NCBI GenBank assembly: GCA_040414485.1
Contig: JBEDUK010000041.1
Coordinates: 1 to 64,000, forward strand
Length of the DNA stretch: 64,000 nt
DNA from: JBEDUK01 sp040414485
Lineage (GTDB): Bacteria; Actinomycetota; UBA4738
Direction of reading: 5' to 3'
Position numbers and translations under genes: made by a program. This document shows, piece after piece, positions 30,627 through 39,524 of this stretch (position 1 is its first letter; every line of letters starts with the position of its first letter). The notes under the pieces were generated by a model. The model worked only from the letters and a program-made list of their open reading frames with translations. It did not search any database and had not been told where the DNA came from.

Positions 30627-31104
30627 GCACGGTATCTCGCGCTCTCAGCCCGCCTATCCGGGACAGGTCGATCTCCGAATCTCCGCGAACGACGCCCGCG
30701 GACGCCTGGCGCTGCCATCCGCTCCGAACACGTTCCTCACCGATGGGGAGCGCGAATCGTTGTGGCTCGGCCCCGACGAATGGCTGATCGTCACCGCAGC
30801 CGACCGCGTCCGGGAGACCATCGGGCACCATCGCGAGGCGCTGCGCGACACGCACCACTCCGTGGTCGACGTCTCCGCCAATCGGGCGGTGCTCGACCTG
30901 GGCGGCGATGACCGCCTGGCCGTCCTCGCTCAGGGCTGTTCGATCGACCTCGACCCGCGCGTCTGGCGCCCCTCGATGTGCGTCCAGACCCTGCTCGCCG
31001 GGATTCCCGTCATCATCCAGGAGCGCGACGCAGGTACGAGGGTCTTCGTTCGACCCTCGTACCTGTCGCACCTCACCGCGTGGTTCGAGCGCGTCGCGCG
31101 CTGA
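30616..31104 (+). CDS. soxG: Sarcosine oxidase, gamma subunit
   Basis: Fourth subunit of heterotetrameric sarcosine oxidase, with a YgfZ/GcvT-like fold. 162 residues from a GTG with GGAAGGA upstream; it overlaps the soxA end by 11 bases. Recognisable family segments: WLGPDEWLIV, VVDVSANRAVLDLGG, DLDPRVW, and C-terminal TRVFVRPSYLSHLTAWF. The coding sequence near its end contains an 18-bp stem-loop listed separately. Last gene of the soxBDAG operon; the next gene is convergent. Confidence 0.9.
   Translation: MTAEHGISRSQPAYPGQVDLRISANDARGRLALPSAPNTFLTDGERESLWLGPDEWLIVTAADRVRETIGHHREALRDTHHSVVDVSANRAVLDLGGDDRLAVLAQGCSIDLDPRVWRPSMCVQTLLAGIPVIIQERDAGTRVFVRPSYLSHLTAWFERVAR
31025..31069 (+). repeat. 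Long inverted repeat (stem-loop) inside soxG
   Basis: CAGGTACGAGGGTC at 31031-31044, a 7-base loop, and GACCCTCGTACCTG at 31052-31065 form a perfect 14-bp stem. With a 2-base bulge it extends by GCGAC/GTCGC to 18 bp over 31025-31069. It lies 35 bases before the soxG stop and encodes ordinary family-conserved residues. It could be a 3'-end stability or termination structure for the sox mRNA. No T-run follows. Confidence 0.75.
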
Positions 31105-31122
31105 GCCGCCGGACGCGCCGCC

Positions 31123-31968
31123 TCAGCCGTGGATGATCGCGTTGTAGATGAACTGCTTGTCTTCCGTCCCCCCGCCGTATTCGGCCATGTTGGCGATGAA
31201 CGCGGCGTAGTAGCCGGGGCCCTTGTACGAGATGATCGCCGCGCTCTTGTCGCCGTTGATGCCGGCGATGACGCCGCCGCTCAGCTCGTTCTTGCTCCAC
31301 GCTCCGTCCCCGGGCCGCTGCGAGTAGTTGTAGCCGGCGCTCGAGTACGGATTGGGGATGCGGCGAAGCAGCGGCTTCGCCTTCTTCCGGTGCAGCGTGT
31401 AGGTCGTGCTGACCGCGGCATCGCCGCCGGTCCACCCGGCCGCCTGCTTCAGCCCGAACAGCGGCGCGAGCGCCGAGTTGTCGATCCCGCCGTTCGGATA
31501 TCCGAACGTAAGGTACGTCGCGAGCAGGTTGTGCCCCTCCGACGCGTAGGTGGCGAGGTCGCTGATCTCCTGGGCCGTGAACTGGTGCAGGCCCCCCGCG
31601 GGGTCATCCAGGATCACGACGTGGGCCCCGCTTGCTTCGAGCCCGGCAAGTGTGAACGAGTCGCCGCACAGGTTGGGGTTCGAATAGTCGATGCTGATCG
31701 GGACCGAGCCGTAGGCCGACCAGTTCGCGTTGAGGTCGTCCCAGACCAGTGACCCGGAGCTGCACGCGCCCCAGGACTTGACCACGACCGCCTTGATGGT
31801 CGCGGCGGGTGTCGACACCGAGTGCGAGCTGCCGTTGCTCACCGACGCTCCGCGCGCCGGGTTTGCCGTGCCGGCGGACGCCGATGCCGACGCCGGCACC
31901 GACGACATCAGCGCGGTTGCGACCAGCGCGGCGCCGGCGGCCATGAGGATGCCGCTGCGTCGAATCAT
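31123..31968 (-). CDS. Secreted protein of unknown function, amidotransferase-like fold suspected
   Basis: 281 residues from an ATG with a very strong GGGAGGGAGG upstream. Signal peptide about residues 1-30 (hydrophobic ILMAAGAALVATALM, then SASASAG). The mature part contains VVVKSWGAC, VVILDDPAGGLHQFTAQEISDLATYASEG and YKGPGYYAAFIANMAEYGGG, a pattern like the class-I glutamine amidotransferase-like/ThuA-type domains in which a flavodoxin-like fold is retained. No clear catalytic triad. Convergent with soxG. Function unknown; the fold guess is weak. Confidence 0.65.
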   Translation of the reverse strand: MIRRSGILMAAGAALVATALMSSVPASASASAGTANPARGASVSNGSSHSVSTPAATIKAVVVKSWGACSSGSLVWDDLNANWSAYGSVPISIDYSNPNLCGDSFTLAGLEASGAHVVILDDPAGGLHQFTAQEISDLATYASEGHNLLATYLTFGYPNGGIDNSALAPLFGLKQAAGWTGGDAAVSTTYTLHRKKAKPLLRRIPNPYSSAGYNYSQRPGDGAWSKNELSGGVIAGINGDKSAAIISYKGPGYYAAFIANMAEYGGGTEDKQFIYNAIIHG

Positions 31969-32059
31969 TCCCCACCTCCCTCCCAGACCATGGGGCCGCA
32001 TCGTAGCCAAGTGGCCACGATCGCGCGCGTCGGACATGAAGCCGACGACAGGAGCGGGT

Positions 32060-33748
32060 CTAGATCATGGGAGGGGACGCGGGCGGCAACTCGGGCACGC
32101 CCATCGTGCGACGCAGCAGGTCCTGCACCGCCCGGCAGACCAGGAGCGCCTCGTCGGCCGCGCCGTCGCACAGGTGGTCGATCGGGAACGGCCGCAGGGC
32201 CGAGGAGGTGAAGGGCGTGGAACCGCACGCGGCGACGGCCCTGGCAACCGCGTCCGCCGGCGCGATCGGATCGCCGGTTCCCGGCTCGTAGCCACCGCCG
32301 CTGCCGTAGGTGATCTGACGGCCGGAGCCGTCCCGCGCGCAGAACGCCGTCCCGGTCCCGCTGATCTCCACGAGCGTGGGTCCCCGAGCATCGCCCAGGT
32401 ACGCCAATCCGACCTGTGTCGGGGAGGCCGGGACGCCGTCCGTCCATGCCAGCCAGGGCGCTTCGGTCCGGGCGGCGAGGGCGTCGAATCCGGTCAGCGA
32501 CCCGGTCCGCTCCCGGTAGCGGTTGACCGCGACCATGCCGCGCCACAGGTCCGATCGGGCCTTGAGGTCCTGCACGTACGTTCGGGCGCCCAGGTACGTC
32601 GGCACTGCCTCCGCGTAGTGCGCGGGGCCGGGGTCGAGCAGGAACGCGGTCGCCGAAACCGCCAGCATCGACGCCGCGGCTGCCACACCCATCACGCGCG
32701 GACGCAGCAGCCGAACGTGCCGAAGGCCCGGCGTCACCGGTTCGGCGTCCGGAACGAGCGCGCCCGGCCCTTCAGCCGTCTGCCCGGCCCGTTCGTGGGA
32801 CAGCCGGGCGGCGAGCGGCCGCACGAACGAACAGACCAGCCCGATCCCGAAGTACGGGATGGCCGCCCCGAACCCGGAGAGGTTCCATACGTGTTCGACC
32901 GAACTCAGGAGCACGGTCATGGTCGCCCCGGTCAGCAGGATCGCGACCGGCGCGAGGATCCAGGGCCACCATCGGCGGTCCGGACCGAGCAGCCACCCGA
33001 ACGTCGCCATCGCCAGCGCGGGAACGATCCAGGTCCCGGGGTCGTTCGCCGTGAACGCGAACTCGGCCGGCCACAGGTGCCGCGCCACCGTCGCGCTGCC
33101 CCAGAGCAGCACGCCGGACGCTCCGACGCAGATCGTGAGCGAGGCGATGGTCGCTGACCACGATGCGCGCGTCGCGGGCCGTTCCCGCGGCGGTCCGGAA
33201 AACAGCGCCACGGCGATGGCGGGCGCCCCCAGCAGCAGCAGATCGGCGGCCGTCGCGATCGCCGGATGCTGGAACCAGAACGTGGTCGGCAGGCGCCATC
33301 CGAACGTGGGCCACATGCCCATGTACGGACGCCCGAACGCGCGAGGCTCCATGTACCAGAGCGCCGAGGTCATGGACCACACTCCGGCGATCACCACGGG
33401 GACGATCAGGGGCAGCAGCGACATCAGGCGCCTTCCGGTGGCGGCCAGCACCATGCACGGGATCGCCAGACCGAGGCCGACCGAGAGCGAGCCCGCGATG
33501 TAGAGGAGCGTCGTGTTCGCGTCCGACACGCGGCAGGGCCAATCCCCGGGGCGCATGACCAGGCGGGCGCACAGTTCGGCATACGAGGACCGGACCGCCT
33601 GCCCACCGTCGATCCGCATGACGGCGTAGAGACCGGCGGCCGTGATCGCCACGATCAGGACCATGAACCATGCGCGTCGCCGCGGCGCGGGTTCCACGTT
33701 CCCCTTCACGGTGGCGTCGGAAGCTCCAGCGATCCCTGCAGCGTCCAT
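32060..33748 (-). CDS. Polytopic membrane protein with C-terminal soluble domain, unknown function
   Basis: 562 residues from the ATG at 33748; in-frame extension to 33856 would cross into metF and is unlikely. About nine membrane helices between residues 22 and 370 (for example WFMVLIVAITAAGLYAVM, LLPLIVPVVIAGVWSM, WWPWILAPVAILLTGA), then a soluble region of about 190 residues with GLAYLGDARGPTLVEISGTG and several Cys. No family recognised; no peptidase motif such as HExxH. It follows metF by 74 bases on the same strand, so it could be the distal gene of the methyltransferase operon or an independent unit. Confidence 0.65.
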   Translation of the reverse strand: MDAAGIAGASDATVKGNVEPAPRRRAWFMVLIVAITAAGLYAVMRIDGGQAVRSSYAELCARLVMRPGDWPCRVSDANTTLLYIAGSLSVGLGLAIPCMVLAATGRRLMSLLPLIVPVVIAGVWSMTSALWYMEPRAFGRPYMGMWPTFGWRLPTTFWFQHPAIATAADLLLLGAPAIAVALFSGPPRERPATRASWSATIASLTICVGASGVLLWGSATVARHLWPAEFAFTANDPGTWIVPALAMATFGWLLGPDRRWWPWILAPVAILLTGATMTVLLSSVEHVWNLSGFGAAIPYFGIGLVCSFVRPLAARLSHERAGQTAEGPGALVPDAEPVTPGLRHVRLLRPRVMGVAAAASMLAVSATAFLLDPGPAHYAEAVPTYLGARTYVQDLKARSDLWRGMVAVNRYRERTGSLTGFDALAARTEAPWLAWTDGVPASPTQVGLAYLGDARGPTLVEISGTGTAFCARDGSGRQITYGSGGGYEPGTGDPIAPADAVARAVAACGSTPFTSSALRPFPIDHLCDGAADEALLVCRAVQDLLRRTMGVPELPPASPPMI

Positions 33749-33822
33749 CGCGTGAGGTATCGGCGCGCGCGGCCGATTCGTTGACGCCGCCGAAGAACGT
33801 ACTTTGAGGCTGCGACGGTGGT

Positions 33823-34698
33823 TCAGCGCAGGCGGTCGAGCGTCCGGCGCTGCCACCGGGCCGCCGATTCGACCTGATTGAACGTGTAGACGTGCAGTCC
33901 CTGGACGCCCGCCGACGGCTCTTCGATCGTGGCCTCCAGCCCGCGCAGCAGCGGGTCGGGCCGGAAGGCACGTCGCCAGAGGAATCCTCCAACCAGTCCC
34001 CGGTTCTTCCGCAGATAGCGCGACGCGTCGGCCACGCCGATCCGCGCGGAGACCCGAATGAGCCTGGTGAGGTCGGCCGGGCCGGGCACACCGATCTCGT
34101 TGGGCAGCGTCACACCGCGTCGGCGGGCCTCCGCAAGCCAGCGCGCGATGGCGTGGGCGTCGAAGCAGAGCTGGGTGGTCATCGAGTCGGCGTGCGCCTG
34201 CTTCTCGAGCAGCACCGACCAGAGCGTGTCCGTCGGGATCAGCGGATGCCCCTCCGGGTACGCCGGCACGCCGACGTCCGCGAACCGATGACCGGCCTCC
34301 TCCATGGCACGAAGGAGCGACAGGCCGTCGCGAAACGCGCCCGGGTCCGTGGCGTCGCCTCCGACGACGAAGACGCGCGTGACGCCGGCCGTCTCGAGGC
34401 GCCCGATGACCTCGGCGAGGTGGGCCGCATCCCGGATCGAGCGGGCCGCCAGGTGCGGGACCGCCAGGAACCCGTGGGCGGACAGCACCTCGGCCAGCGC
34501 CACCGTCGGTTCGAGCCCTTTCGTGGGCGAGCAGGTGATCGTCACCGCCGCCCCCGGCTTCAGCGCGCCCACGACCGCGTCCTCCACGCCGGCCAGCGGG
34601 ATGACCTCGAACTTGGCCGCCCGAACGACCATGGCGAGACGCTCGCGCCCGCGCGCGTCCGGCACGTGGCCGGTCTCCCCCCTCCCCACCATCGTCAT
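33823..34698 (-). CDS. metF: Methylenetetrahydrofolate reductase family protein
   Basis: 291 residues, E. coli MetF-like length, TIM-barrel flavoprotein interconverting methylene-THF and methyl-THF. Features: FEVIPLAG with the catalytic-type Glu, TCSPTKG, VPHLAARS and VVGGDATDPG (the FAD-site Gly-Asp), and YPEGHPLIP. In this operon it would run in the oxidative direction, draining methyl-THF produced by the methyltransferase module. The ATG at 34698 lies 14 bases after the mtgB stop; another ATG follows two codons later. It is divergent in sequence from housekeeping MetF, so a specialised isoform is likely. Confidence 0.85.
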   Translation of the reverse strand: MTMVGRGETGHVPDARGRERLAMVVRAAKFEVIPLAGVEDAVVGALKPGAAVTITCSPTKGLEPTVALAEVLSAHGFLAVPHLAARSIRDAAHLAEVIGRLETAGVTRVFVVGGDATDPGAFRDGLSLLRAMEEAGHRFADVGVPAYPEGHPLIPTDTLWSVLLEKQAHADSMTTQLCFDAHAIARWLAEARRRGVTLPNEIGVPGPADLTRLIRVSARIGVADASRYLRKNRGLVGGFLWRRAFRPDPLLRGLEATIEEPSAGVQGLHVYTFNQVESAARWQRRTLDRLR

Positions 34699-34712
34699 CG
34701 GATCAGCGCCCC

Positions 34713-36260
34713 TCACACGTTCGAGTCCGGGAACGACGCCTTCTTCCGTTCGATCCATTCACGGAGCTCCTCGTCCACCGCTTCGTCGATCGGCGGCGGC
34801 TCGTACTCCTTGAGCGTCCGCTGCCAGATCGCACCGGCCCGTTCGGCCGCGTCCTTCGCCCCCTCCAGCTCCCATTGCTCGAACGAGTTGTTGTCCGCGA
34901 CGGGCGACCGGTAGAAGGCCGTCTCGAAATTCGCCAGCGTGTGCGCATGGCCCAGGAAATGCTGCCCGGGCCCGTTGTCCAGGATGGCGTCCAGGGCCTG
35001 CCCGTTGTCAGAAAGGTCAACCCCCTTGACGAACGCGTGCCACATGCCGGCCTGGTCGTCGTCAAGGACGAACTTCTCGTAGCCCATGGTCAGGCCGCCC
35101 TCGAGCCAGCCGGCGGTGTGGAGCACGAAGTTCACCCCGCCGAGCATGGTGGGCTGCATCGTGTTCGCGCTCTCGTAGGCGGCCTGCGCGTCGGGGACCT
35201 TGGAGGCACACAGCGCTCCGCCGCTTCGGAACGGAACGCCCAGCCGCCGGGCGCACGCGGCCAGGATGTAGAGCACCAGCGCCGGCTCGGGCGTGCCGAA
35301 GGTCGGCGCCCCGGACTGCATGGACATGGACGACGCGAACGAGCCGAAGATCACCGGGCATCCGGGACGAACCAGTTGCACGTACGCCATCCCCGCGATC
35401 GCCTCGGCGAGCGTCTGCGTGGCAGCACCCGCCACGGTGGCCGGTGACATGGCGCCGGCCAGGATGAACGGGGTCATCAGCAGCGCCTGGTTCGCCTCCG
35501 CGTATTCGCGGGCGGACCCGAGCATGGTTCCGTCCCACACCAACGGCGAGTTCGCGTTGATCAGGCTGAGCACGACCGGATGCGTCTCCATGTACTCCGC
35601 GCCGAACAGGACCCGCGCCATCTCCACCGTGTCGCGCGCGCGGTCCGGGTGGGTGACCGAGCCCATGAACGGCTTGTCCGAATACCGGATGTGCGCGTAC
35701 ACCATCTCGTAGTGCCGCTTGTTCACCGGCAGGTCGACCGGCTCGCAGACCGTCCCGCCCGAGTGGTGCAGGTTCGGCGAGGAATACGCGAGCTTCACGA
35801 AGTTCCTGAAGTCCTCGATGGTTCCGTACCGCCGCCCCCGGTCCAGGTCGCGCACGAATGGCGAGCCGTACGCCGGCGCGAAGACCGTGTTCATGCCGCC
35901 GAACCTCACGTCGTTGTCGTGGTTCCGCGCGAATTGGACGAATTCGCCCGGCGCGGTCGCCTGGACGATGGACCGGGCCATCCCGGCCGGGAACCGGACG
36001 CGTTCCCCATCCACGTCGGCACCCGCGTCCCTGAATCGCGCCAGCGCGTCGGAGTCCCTGAACTCGATGCCCACCTGCTCGAGGATCCGGTCCGCGTTGT
36101 GCTCGATCAGCGACAGGCCCTCCTCGGACAGGACCTCGAGCGGCCGCAGGGTCCGGGTGATGAACGGGACCTTCTCCGCGACCGCGTGCATCCGCGCGGC
36201 GCGACGGGCCTCTCGCCCGCCTGAGCGGCGGCCCCTCCCCGCGGCGACCTGCTCGCTCAC
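34713..36260 (-). CDS. mtgB: MttB-family methyltransferase, probable glycine betaine:corrinoid methyltransferase (MtgB-type)
   Basis: 515 residues, COG5598 superfamily. There is no in-frame UAG, so this is a pyrrolysine-free member, the group that includes glycine betaine methyltransferase MtgB. Features include ILEQVGIEFRDSDALARFRDAGADV, GGTVCEPVDLP, MGSVTHPDRARDTVEMAR, NANSPLVWDGTMLG and GGALCASKVPDAQAAYES. It would transfer a methyl group from a quaternary amine to the corrinoid protein encoded at 40205-40906. The GTG start overlaps the reactivase stop (GTGA) and has GGGGAG upstream. Substrate betaine is inferred from the nearby dimethylglycine and sarcosine genes; proline betaine or carnitine are alternatives. 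Confidence 0.9.
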   Translation of the reverse strand: MSEQVAAGRGRRSGGREARRAARMHAVAEKVPFITRTLRPLEVLSEEGLSLIEHNADRILEQVGIEFRDSDALARFRDAGADVDGERVRFPAGMARSIVQATAPGEFVQFARNHDNDVRFGGMNTVFAPAYGSPFVRDLDRGRRYGTIEDFRNFVKLAYSSPNLHHSGGTVCEPVDLPVNKRHYEMVYAHIRYSDKPFMGSVTHPDRARDTVEMARVLFGAEYMETHPVVLSLINANSPLVWDGTMLGSAREYAEANQALLMTPFILAGAMSPATVAGAATQTLAEAIAGMAYVQLVRPGCPVIFGSFASSMSMQSGAPTFGTPEPALVLYILAACARRLGVPFRSGGALCASKVPDAQAAYESANTMQPTMLGGVNFVLHTAGWLEGGLTMGYEKFVLDDDQAGMWHAFVKGVDLSDNGQALDAILDNGPGQHFLGHAHTLANFETAFYRSPVADNNSFEQWELEGAKDAAERAGAIWQRTLKEYEPPPIDEAVDEELREWIERKKASFPDSNV

Positions 36261-38308
36261 CTTCGGCTCCCCTCGATCGCCGCGCTCCTGCCCCGCCGGC
36301 GACGCGACGGCCGCCCGTCGGGACCGCGGCCGGCGCCGTTCGACGACGGCGGCGCGGGCATGGCGACGGCATGCGACAGGTGGCCGAACGGCGCCGTCGC
36401 GTGGGGGATCGCCATGGCCTCGACGAAATGCTCCTGGAACCGCGGCTCCACCGCCGTCTCGACCTTCTCCACCCGGCCCACCACCTCTTCGATCTCGACT
36501 CGAGACGCCGCGTTCAGCAGCGCGATCCTCGCGCCGGTCCCCGCCGCGTTCCCCGCGGAGGCGACGTTGTCCAATGGGCAGTCCGGCACCATCCCGAGCA
36601 CCATCGCGTGGAGCGGGTCGATATGCGCGCCGAACGCCCCCGCCAGACGGATCCGGTCCACGGCGTCCACACCATAGGCGTCCATGAGCAGCCGGCAGCC
36701 CGCGTACAGCGCTGCCTTCGCCAATTGGATCTGCCGCACGTCGTTCTGGGTGATCAGCATGCGGGGGCCCTCGTGGTCCGCCTCGCGAAGCAGGTAGGCG
36801 AACGTGCGTCCGTCCTGGACGACGCGCGCCGTCCGTTCGTGGATCGACCCGTCGATCGTTCCGTCGCTTCGGATGACGCCGGCGAGGAACAGCTCGGCGA
36901 TCGCCTCGATGATCCCGCTGCCGCACACGCCGGTCACCGCCGTGCCGACGAACGATGGATCGTCGGACCAGGCCTCCGTCCCGATCACGCGGAACCGTGG
37001 CTCGAGCGTCGAACGGTCGATCCGGACCCGTTCGATCGCGCCGGGCGCCGCGCGCTGCCCGCACGAGATCTGCGCGCCCTCGAACGCCGGGCCGGTCGGG
37101 GACGACGCCGCCAGCAGCCGGTCGCGCCCGCCGAGCACGATCTCGGCGTTCGTGCCGACGTCCACCAGCAGCGAGATGTCGTCACGTTCGTACGGGGCCT
37201 CCGCCAGGATCATCCCGGCGGCGTCGGCGCCGACATGCCCCGCGATGCACGGCAGCACGAAGACGCGCGCGCCCTCGTTCGCGGTCAGGTCGAGCTCGGC
37301 GGCGTGGAGCCGGAGCGGCTGGTCCGCCGCGAGCGCGAACGGCGCCCCGCCCAGCTCGGTCGGGTCGAGCCCGAGCACGAGGTGATGCATGATCGGGTTG
37401 CCGACGAGGGTGATCTCCAGGACGTCACTCGGTTCGAACCCGGCCTCCGCGGTCAGCGTACCGATCAGGTCGTTCAGACACCCTCGCGCGGCCGTTGTGA
37501 GAGCGCCCTCCGAGCCGGGGTTCATCATCACGTAGGAGACGCGGCTCATCAGGTCCTCGCCGAACCGGATCTGCGGGTTCATCGAACCTGCCGACGCCAG
37601 GACGTCTCCGGTCGCCAAATCGCACAGATGCCCGGCCACCGTGGTGGATCCGACGTCGAACGCGACCCCAAGCGCGACGTCGCGGAAGCCGGGCCACACG
37701 GCCGTCACGTGGCGGCCGTCATGCACGGCAACGGTGACCGCCCAGTCGCCGTCGCGCAGCGCCCGCTGGAGGTCGCGAACGACGTGCAGGTCGGCGTCCA
37801 GGCCGGTCAGGCCCCATTCGCGCTCCAGCGCGTCGAAGAGCCTTCGCAGGTCGCTCGACGGGGACGCCAACGCGGGCTCTTCGACCTCCACGTGGTGCAG
37901 ACGCACGACCGGGTCGAGCTCGATCTGACGCGCGTCGGCATCCTTGCGGACGACCTGCCGGTGCAGCTGGCTCTCCGGCGGAACGTCGATGACCAGATCG
38001 CCGGTCATGCGCGCGTGGCAGCCGAGCCGGCGGTCCGCGGCGAGGCCGCGCCGCTCCCGGTAGAGCTCCTCGGGCGCGGAGAAGGGCGTGAGGTGCCCGG
38101 CGGCCGAGTCGATGGCGTGCTTCGCGTGCGCGCCCTCGCTCACCACGATCTGGCAGCGCCCACAGATGCCCCGGCCGCCGCACACCGAATCCAGGTCGAC
38201 GGCCAGCGCGCGGGCCGCCTCCAGCACCGACGTGCCGACGACGAACGTCCCGCGCTTGCCGGACGGGGTGAAGACGGCCCGCACGGCCGCGGCCTCCGCC
38301 CCGGTCAT
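36257..38308 (-). CDS. Corrinoid activation/regeneration protein (RACE; 2Fe-2S plus ASKHA DUF4445 domains)
   Basis: 683 residues. Reductively reactivates the inactive Co(II) corrinoid protein using ATP. The N-terminal plant-type 2Fe-2S ferredoxin domain has Cys43, Cys49, Cys52 and Cys97 (SVCGGRGICGRCQ and RLGCHA). A linker leads to the actin-like ASKHA domain, with VAFDVGSTTVAGHLCDL as first phosphate-binding motif, SMNPQIRFGEDLMSRV, LLVDVGTNAEIVLGG and AGAFGAHIDP. The roughly 50 C-terminal residues are low-complexity, Arg/Gly/Ser-rich and probably disordered. ATG overlaps the upstream stop by 4 bases; the stop overlaps the mtgB start. Confidence 0.93.
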   Translation of the reverse strand: MTGAEAAAVRAVFTPSGKRGTFVVGTSVLEAARALAVDLDSVCGGRGICGRCQIVVSEGAHAKHAIDSAAGHLTPFSAPEELYRERRGLAADRRLGCHARMTGDLVIDVPPESQLHRQVVRKDADARQIELDPVVRLHHVEVEEPALASPSSDLRRLFDALEREWGLTGLDADLHVVRDLQRALRDGDWAVTVAVHDGRHVTAVWPGFRDVALGVAFDVGSTTVAGHLCDLATGDVLASAGSMNPQIRFGEDLMSRVSYVMMNPGSEGALTTAARGCLNDLIGTLTAEAGFEPSDVLEITLVGNPIMHHLVLGLDPTELGGAPFALAADQPLRLHAAELDLTANEGARVFVLPCIAGHVGADAAGMILAEAPYERDDISLLVDVGTNAEIVLGGRDRLLAASSPTGPAFEGAQISCGQRAAPGAIERVRIDRSTLEPRFRVIGTEAWSDDPSFVGTAVTGVCGSGIIEAIAELFLAGVIRSDGTIDGSIHERTARVVQDGRTFAYLLREADHEGPRMLITQNDVRQIQLAKAALYAGCRLLMDAYGVDAVDRIRLAGAFGAHIDPLHAMVLGMVPDCPLDNVASAGNAAGTGARIALLNAASRVEIEEVVGRVEKVETAVEPRFQEHFVEAMAIPHATAPFGHLSHAVAMPAPPSSNGAGRGPDGRPSRRRRGRSAAIEGSRR

Positions 38309-39228
38309 GACTCGACCGCCATCGTCCGGCGCCGGGCATCGCGCCCGCCGCGGCGCCTGGCTCCCTCCGCCCCCGCGGCGGCGCTCCGGTCCCCGTAGCG
38401 CGCGATCCAGGACGAACAGTGCTCGTCGTGTCCCAGCATCACGTCGGCGGCCGCGACCGCGCGGCGGATGTCCTCGTCAAGCACGTTGACGATCGCAGAT
38501 GTCATGCCCGCCGCGGCGGCCATCGAGATGAACGTGGCCGACAGCGCGTGCCGGCGCGGCAGCCCGAATGCGATGTTCGACGCCCCGCAGGTGGTGTTGA
38601 CGCCGAGCTCCTCGCGAAGTCGCCGAACCAGACGGAACACCTGCTGCCCCGCCGTTCCCATGGCGCCGATCGGCATGACCAGCGGGTCGACCACCACGTC
38701 TGCGCGCGCGATGCCGTGGTCGTCCGCGCGTTCGACGATGCGCCTCGCGACGTCGAACCTGACGTCGGGATCCTCGGAGATACCGGTCTCGTCGTTGGAG
38801 ATGGCTACCACCGCAGCGCCGTGCTTCGCCACCAGGGGGAGGACCCGTTCGAGGCGCTCCTCCTCGCCGGTCACCGAATTGACCAGCGCCTTGCCCTGGT
38901 ACGCGGACAGTCCGGCCTCCAGGGCTTCGACGATGGACGAATCGATGCAGAGCGGAACGTCGGTGACCGACTGCACCAGTTCGACGGCCTGGGCGAGGAT
39001 CGCCGGCTCGTCGGCGAGGGGGATGCCGGCGTTGACGTCGAGCATGTGAGCACCCGCGGCGACCTGCCCCGCGGCGTCGGCGATCACCGATGCAAAGTCG
39101 CCGGCGGCCATCTCCGCCGCCAGCCGCTTGCGGCCCGTGGGGTTGATCCGCTCCCCGATCATCACGAACGGCCGGTCGAAGCCGATCACCACCTCGCGCG
39201 TCGCGGACGACAGGACGGTGTCGGTCAC
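38305..39228 (-). CDS. mtgA: Methyltetrahydrofolate:corrinoid methyltransferase (pterin-binding, MtgA/MtrH-like)
   Basis: 307 residues, GTG start overlapping the upstream stop. Pterin-binding TIM barrel: MIGERINPTGRKRL near residue 23, AGAHMLDVNAGIP, PLCIDSSIVEALEAGL, LVNSVTGEE, AAVVAISNDETG, VVVDPLVMPIGAMGT and NTTCGASNIAFGLP. It moves the methyl group from the methyl-corrinoid protein to THF, or the reverse. It lacks the other MetH domains, so it is a stand-alone enzyme. The C-terminal roughly 40 residues are Arg/Ala-rich. Its place between corrinoid protein and reactivase genes fixes its role. Confidence 0.93.
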   Translation of the reverse strand: MTDTVLSSATREVVIGFDRPFVMIGERINPTGRKRLAAEMAAGDFASVIADAAGQVAAGAHMLDVNAGIPLADEPAILAQAVELVQSVTDVPLCIDSSIVEALEAGLSAYQGKALVNSVTGEEERLERVLPLVAKHGAAVVAISNDETGISEDPDVRFDVARRIVERADDHGIARADVVVDPLVMPIGAMGTAGQQVFRLVRRLREELGVNTTCGASNIAFGLPRRHALSATFISMAAAAGMTSAIVNVLDEDIRRAVAAADVMLGHDEHCSSWIARYGDRSAAAGAEGARRRGGRDARRRTMAVES

Positions 39229-39524
39229 GGCTTCTCCCCGCCCGCGCGCACCAACGCGCGAAGGGTCTCCTCGTCGAATTCGGCCGTCAGACGGGACGAC
39301 TCCGCGCGGGCCTCCTCCTCGAGGTCGTCACCGCACGGGCGCGACTCGCGGCGCCACTCGCCCAGGTATTCGTCGGTGCCGAACAATCCCGCCCGCAGCG
39401 CGGCTTCGTCGATCGCCTCCTGGAACCGGTCGGCCAACTGGACTCGTGCGCGGACGCGGCCGTCGCCCTGGGCGACCACCTGCGCGGGGATGTCGCGCCA
39501 ATAGATGACGGTCAGCTCGGCCAT
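39225..39524 (-). CDS. Virulence-factor-domain small protein in corrinoid operon (function unknown)
   Basis: 99 residues from the ATG at 39524, which lies 13 bases inside the end of the DUF1638 gene. It resembles the small PF13769-type virulence factor domain: LTVIYWRDIPAQVVA, RARVQLADRFQEAIDEAAL, LGEWRRE. The name is historical and no virulence role is implied. Acidic C-terminus (EEEARAESSRLTAEFDEE). Its stop overlaps the methyl-THF methyltransferase start by 4 bases. The strict coupling with corrinoid genes suggests an accessory or assembly function in methyl transfer, which is inference. Confidence 0.8.
   Translation of the reverse strand: MAELTVIYWRDIPAQVVAQGDGRVRARVQLADRFQEAIDEAALRAGLFGTDEYLGEWRRESRPCGDDLEEEARAESSRLTAEFDEETLRALVRAGGEKP

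Noticed and set aside
34713..36260. Possible pyrrolysine-containing trimethylamine methyltransferase
   Set aside because: The frame has no in-frame UAG and no pyl genes are seen, so the protein belongs to the pyrrolysine-free part of the family.
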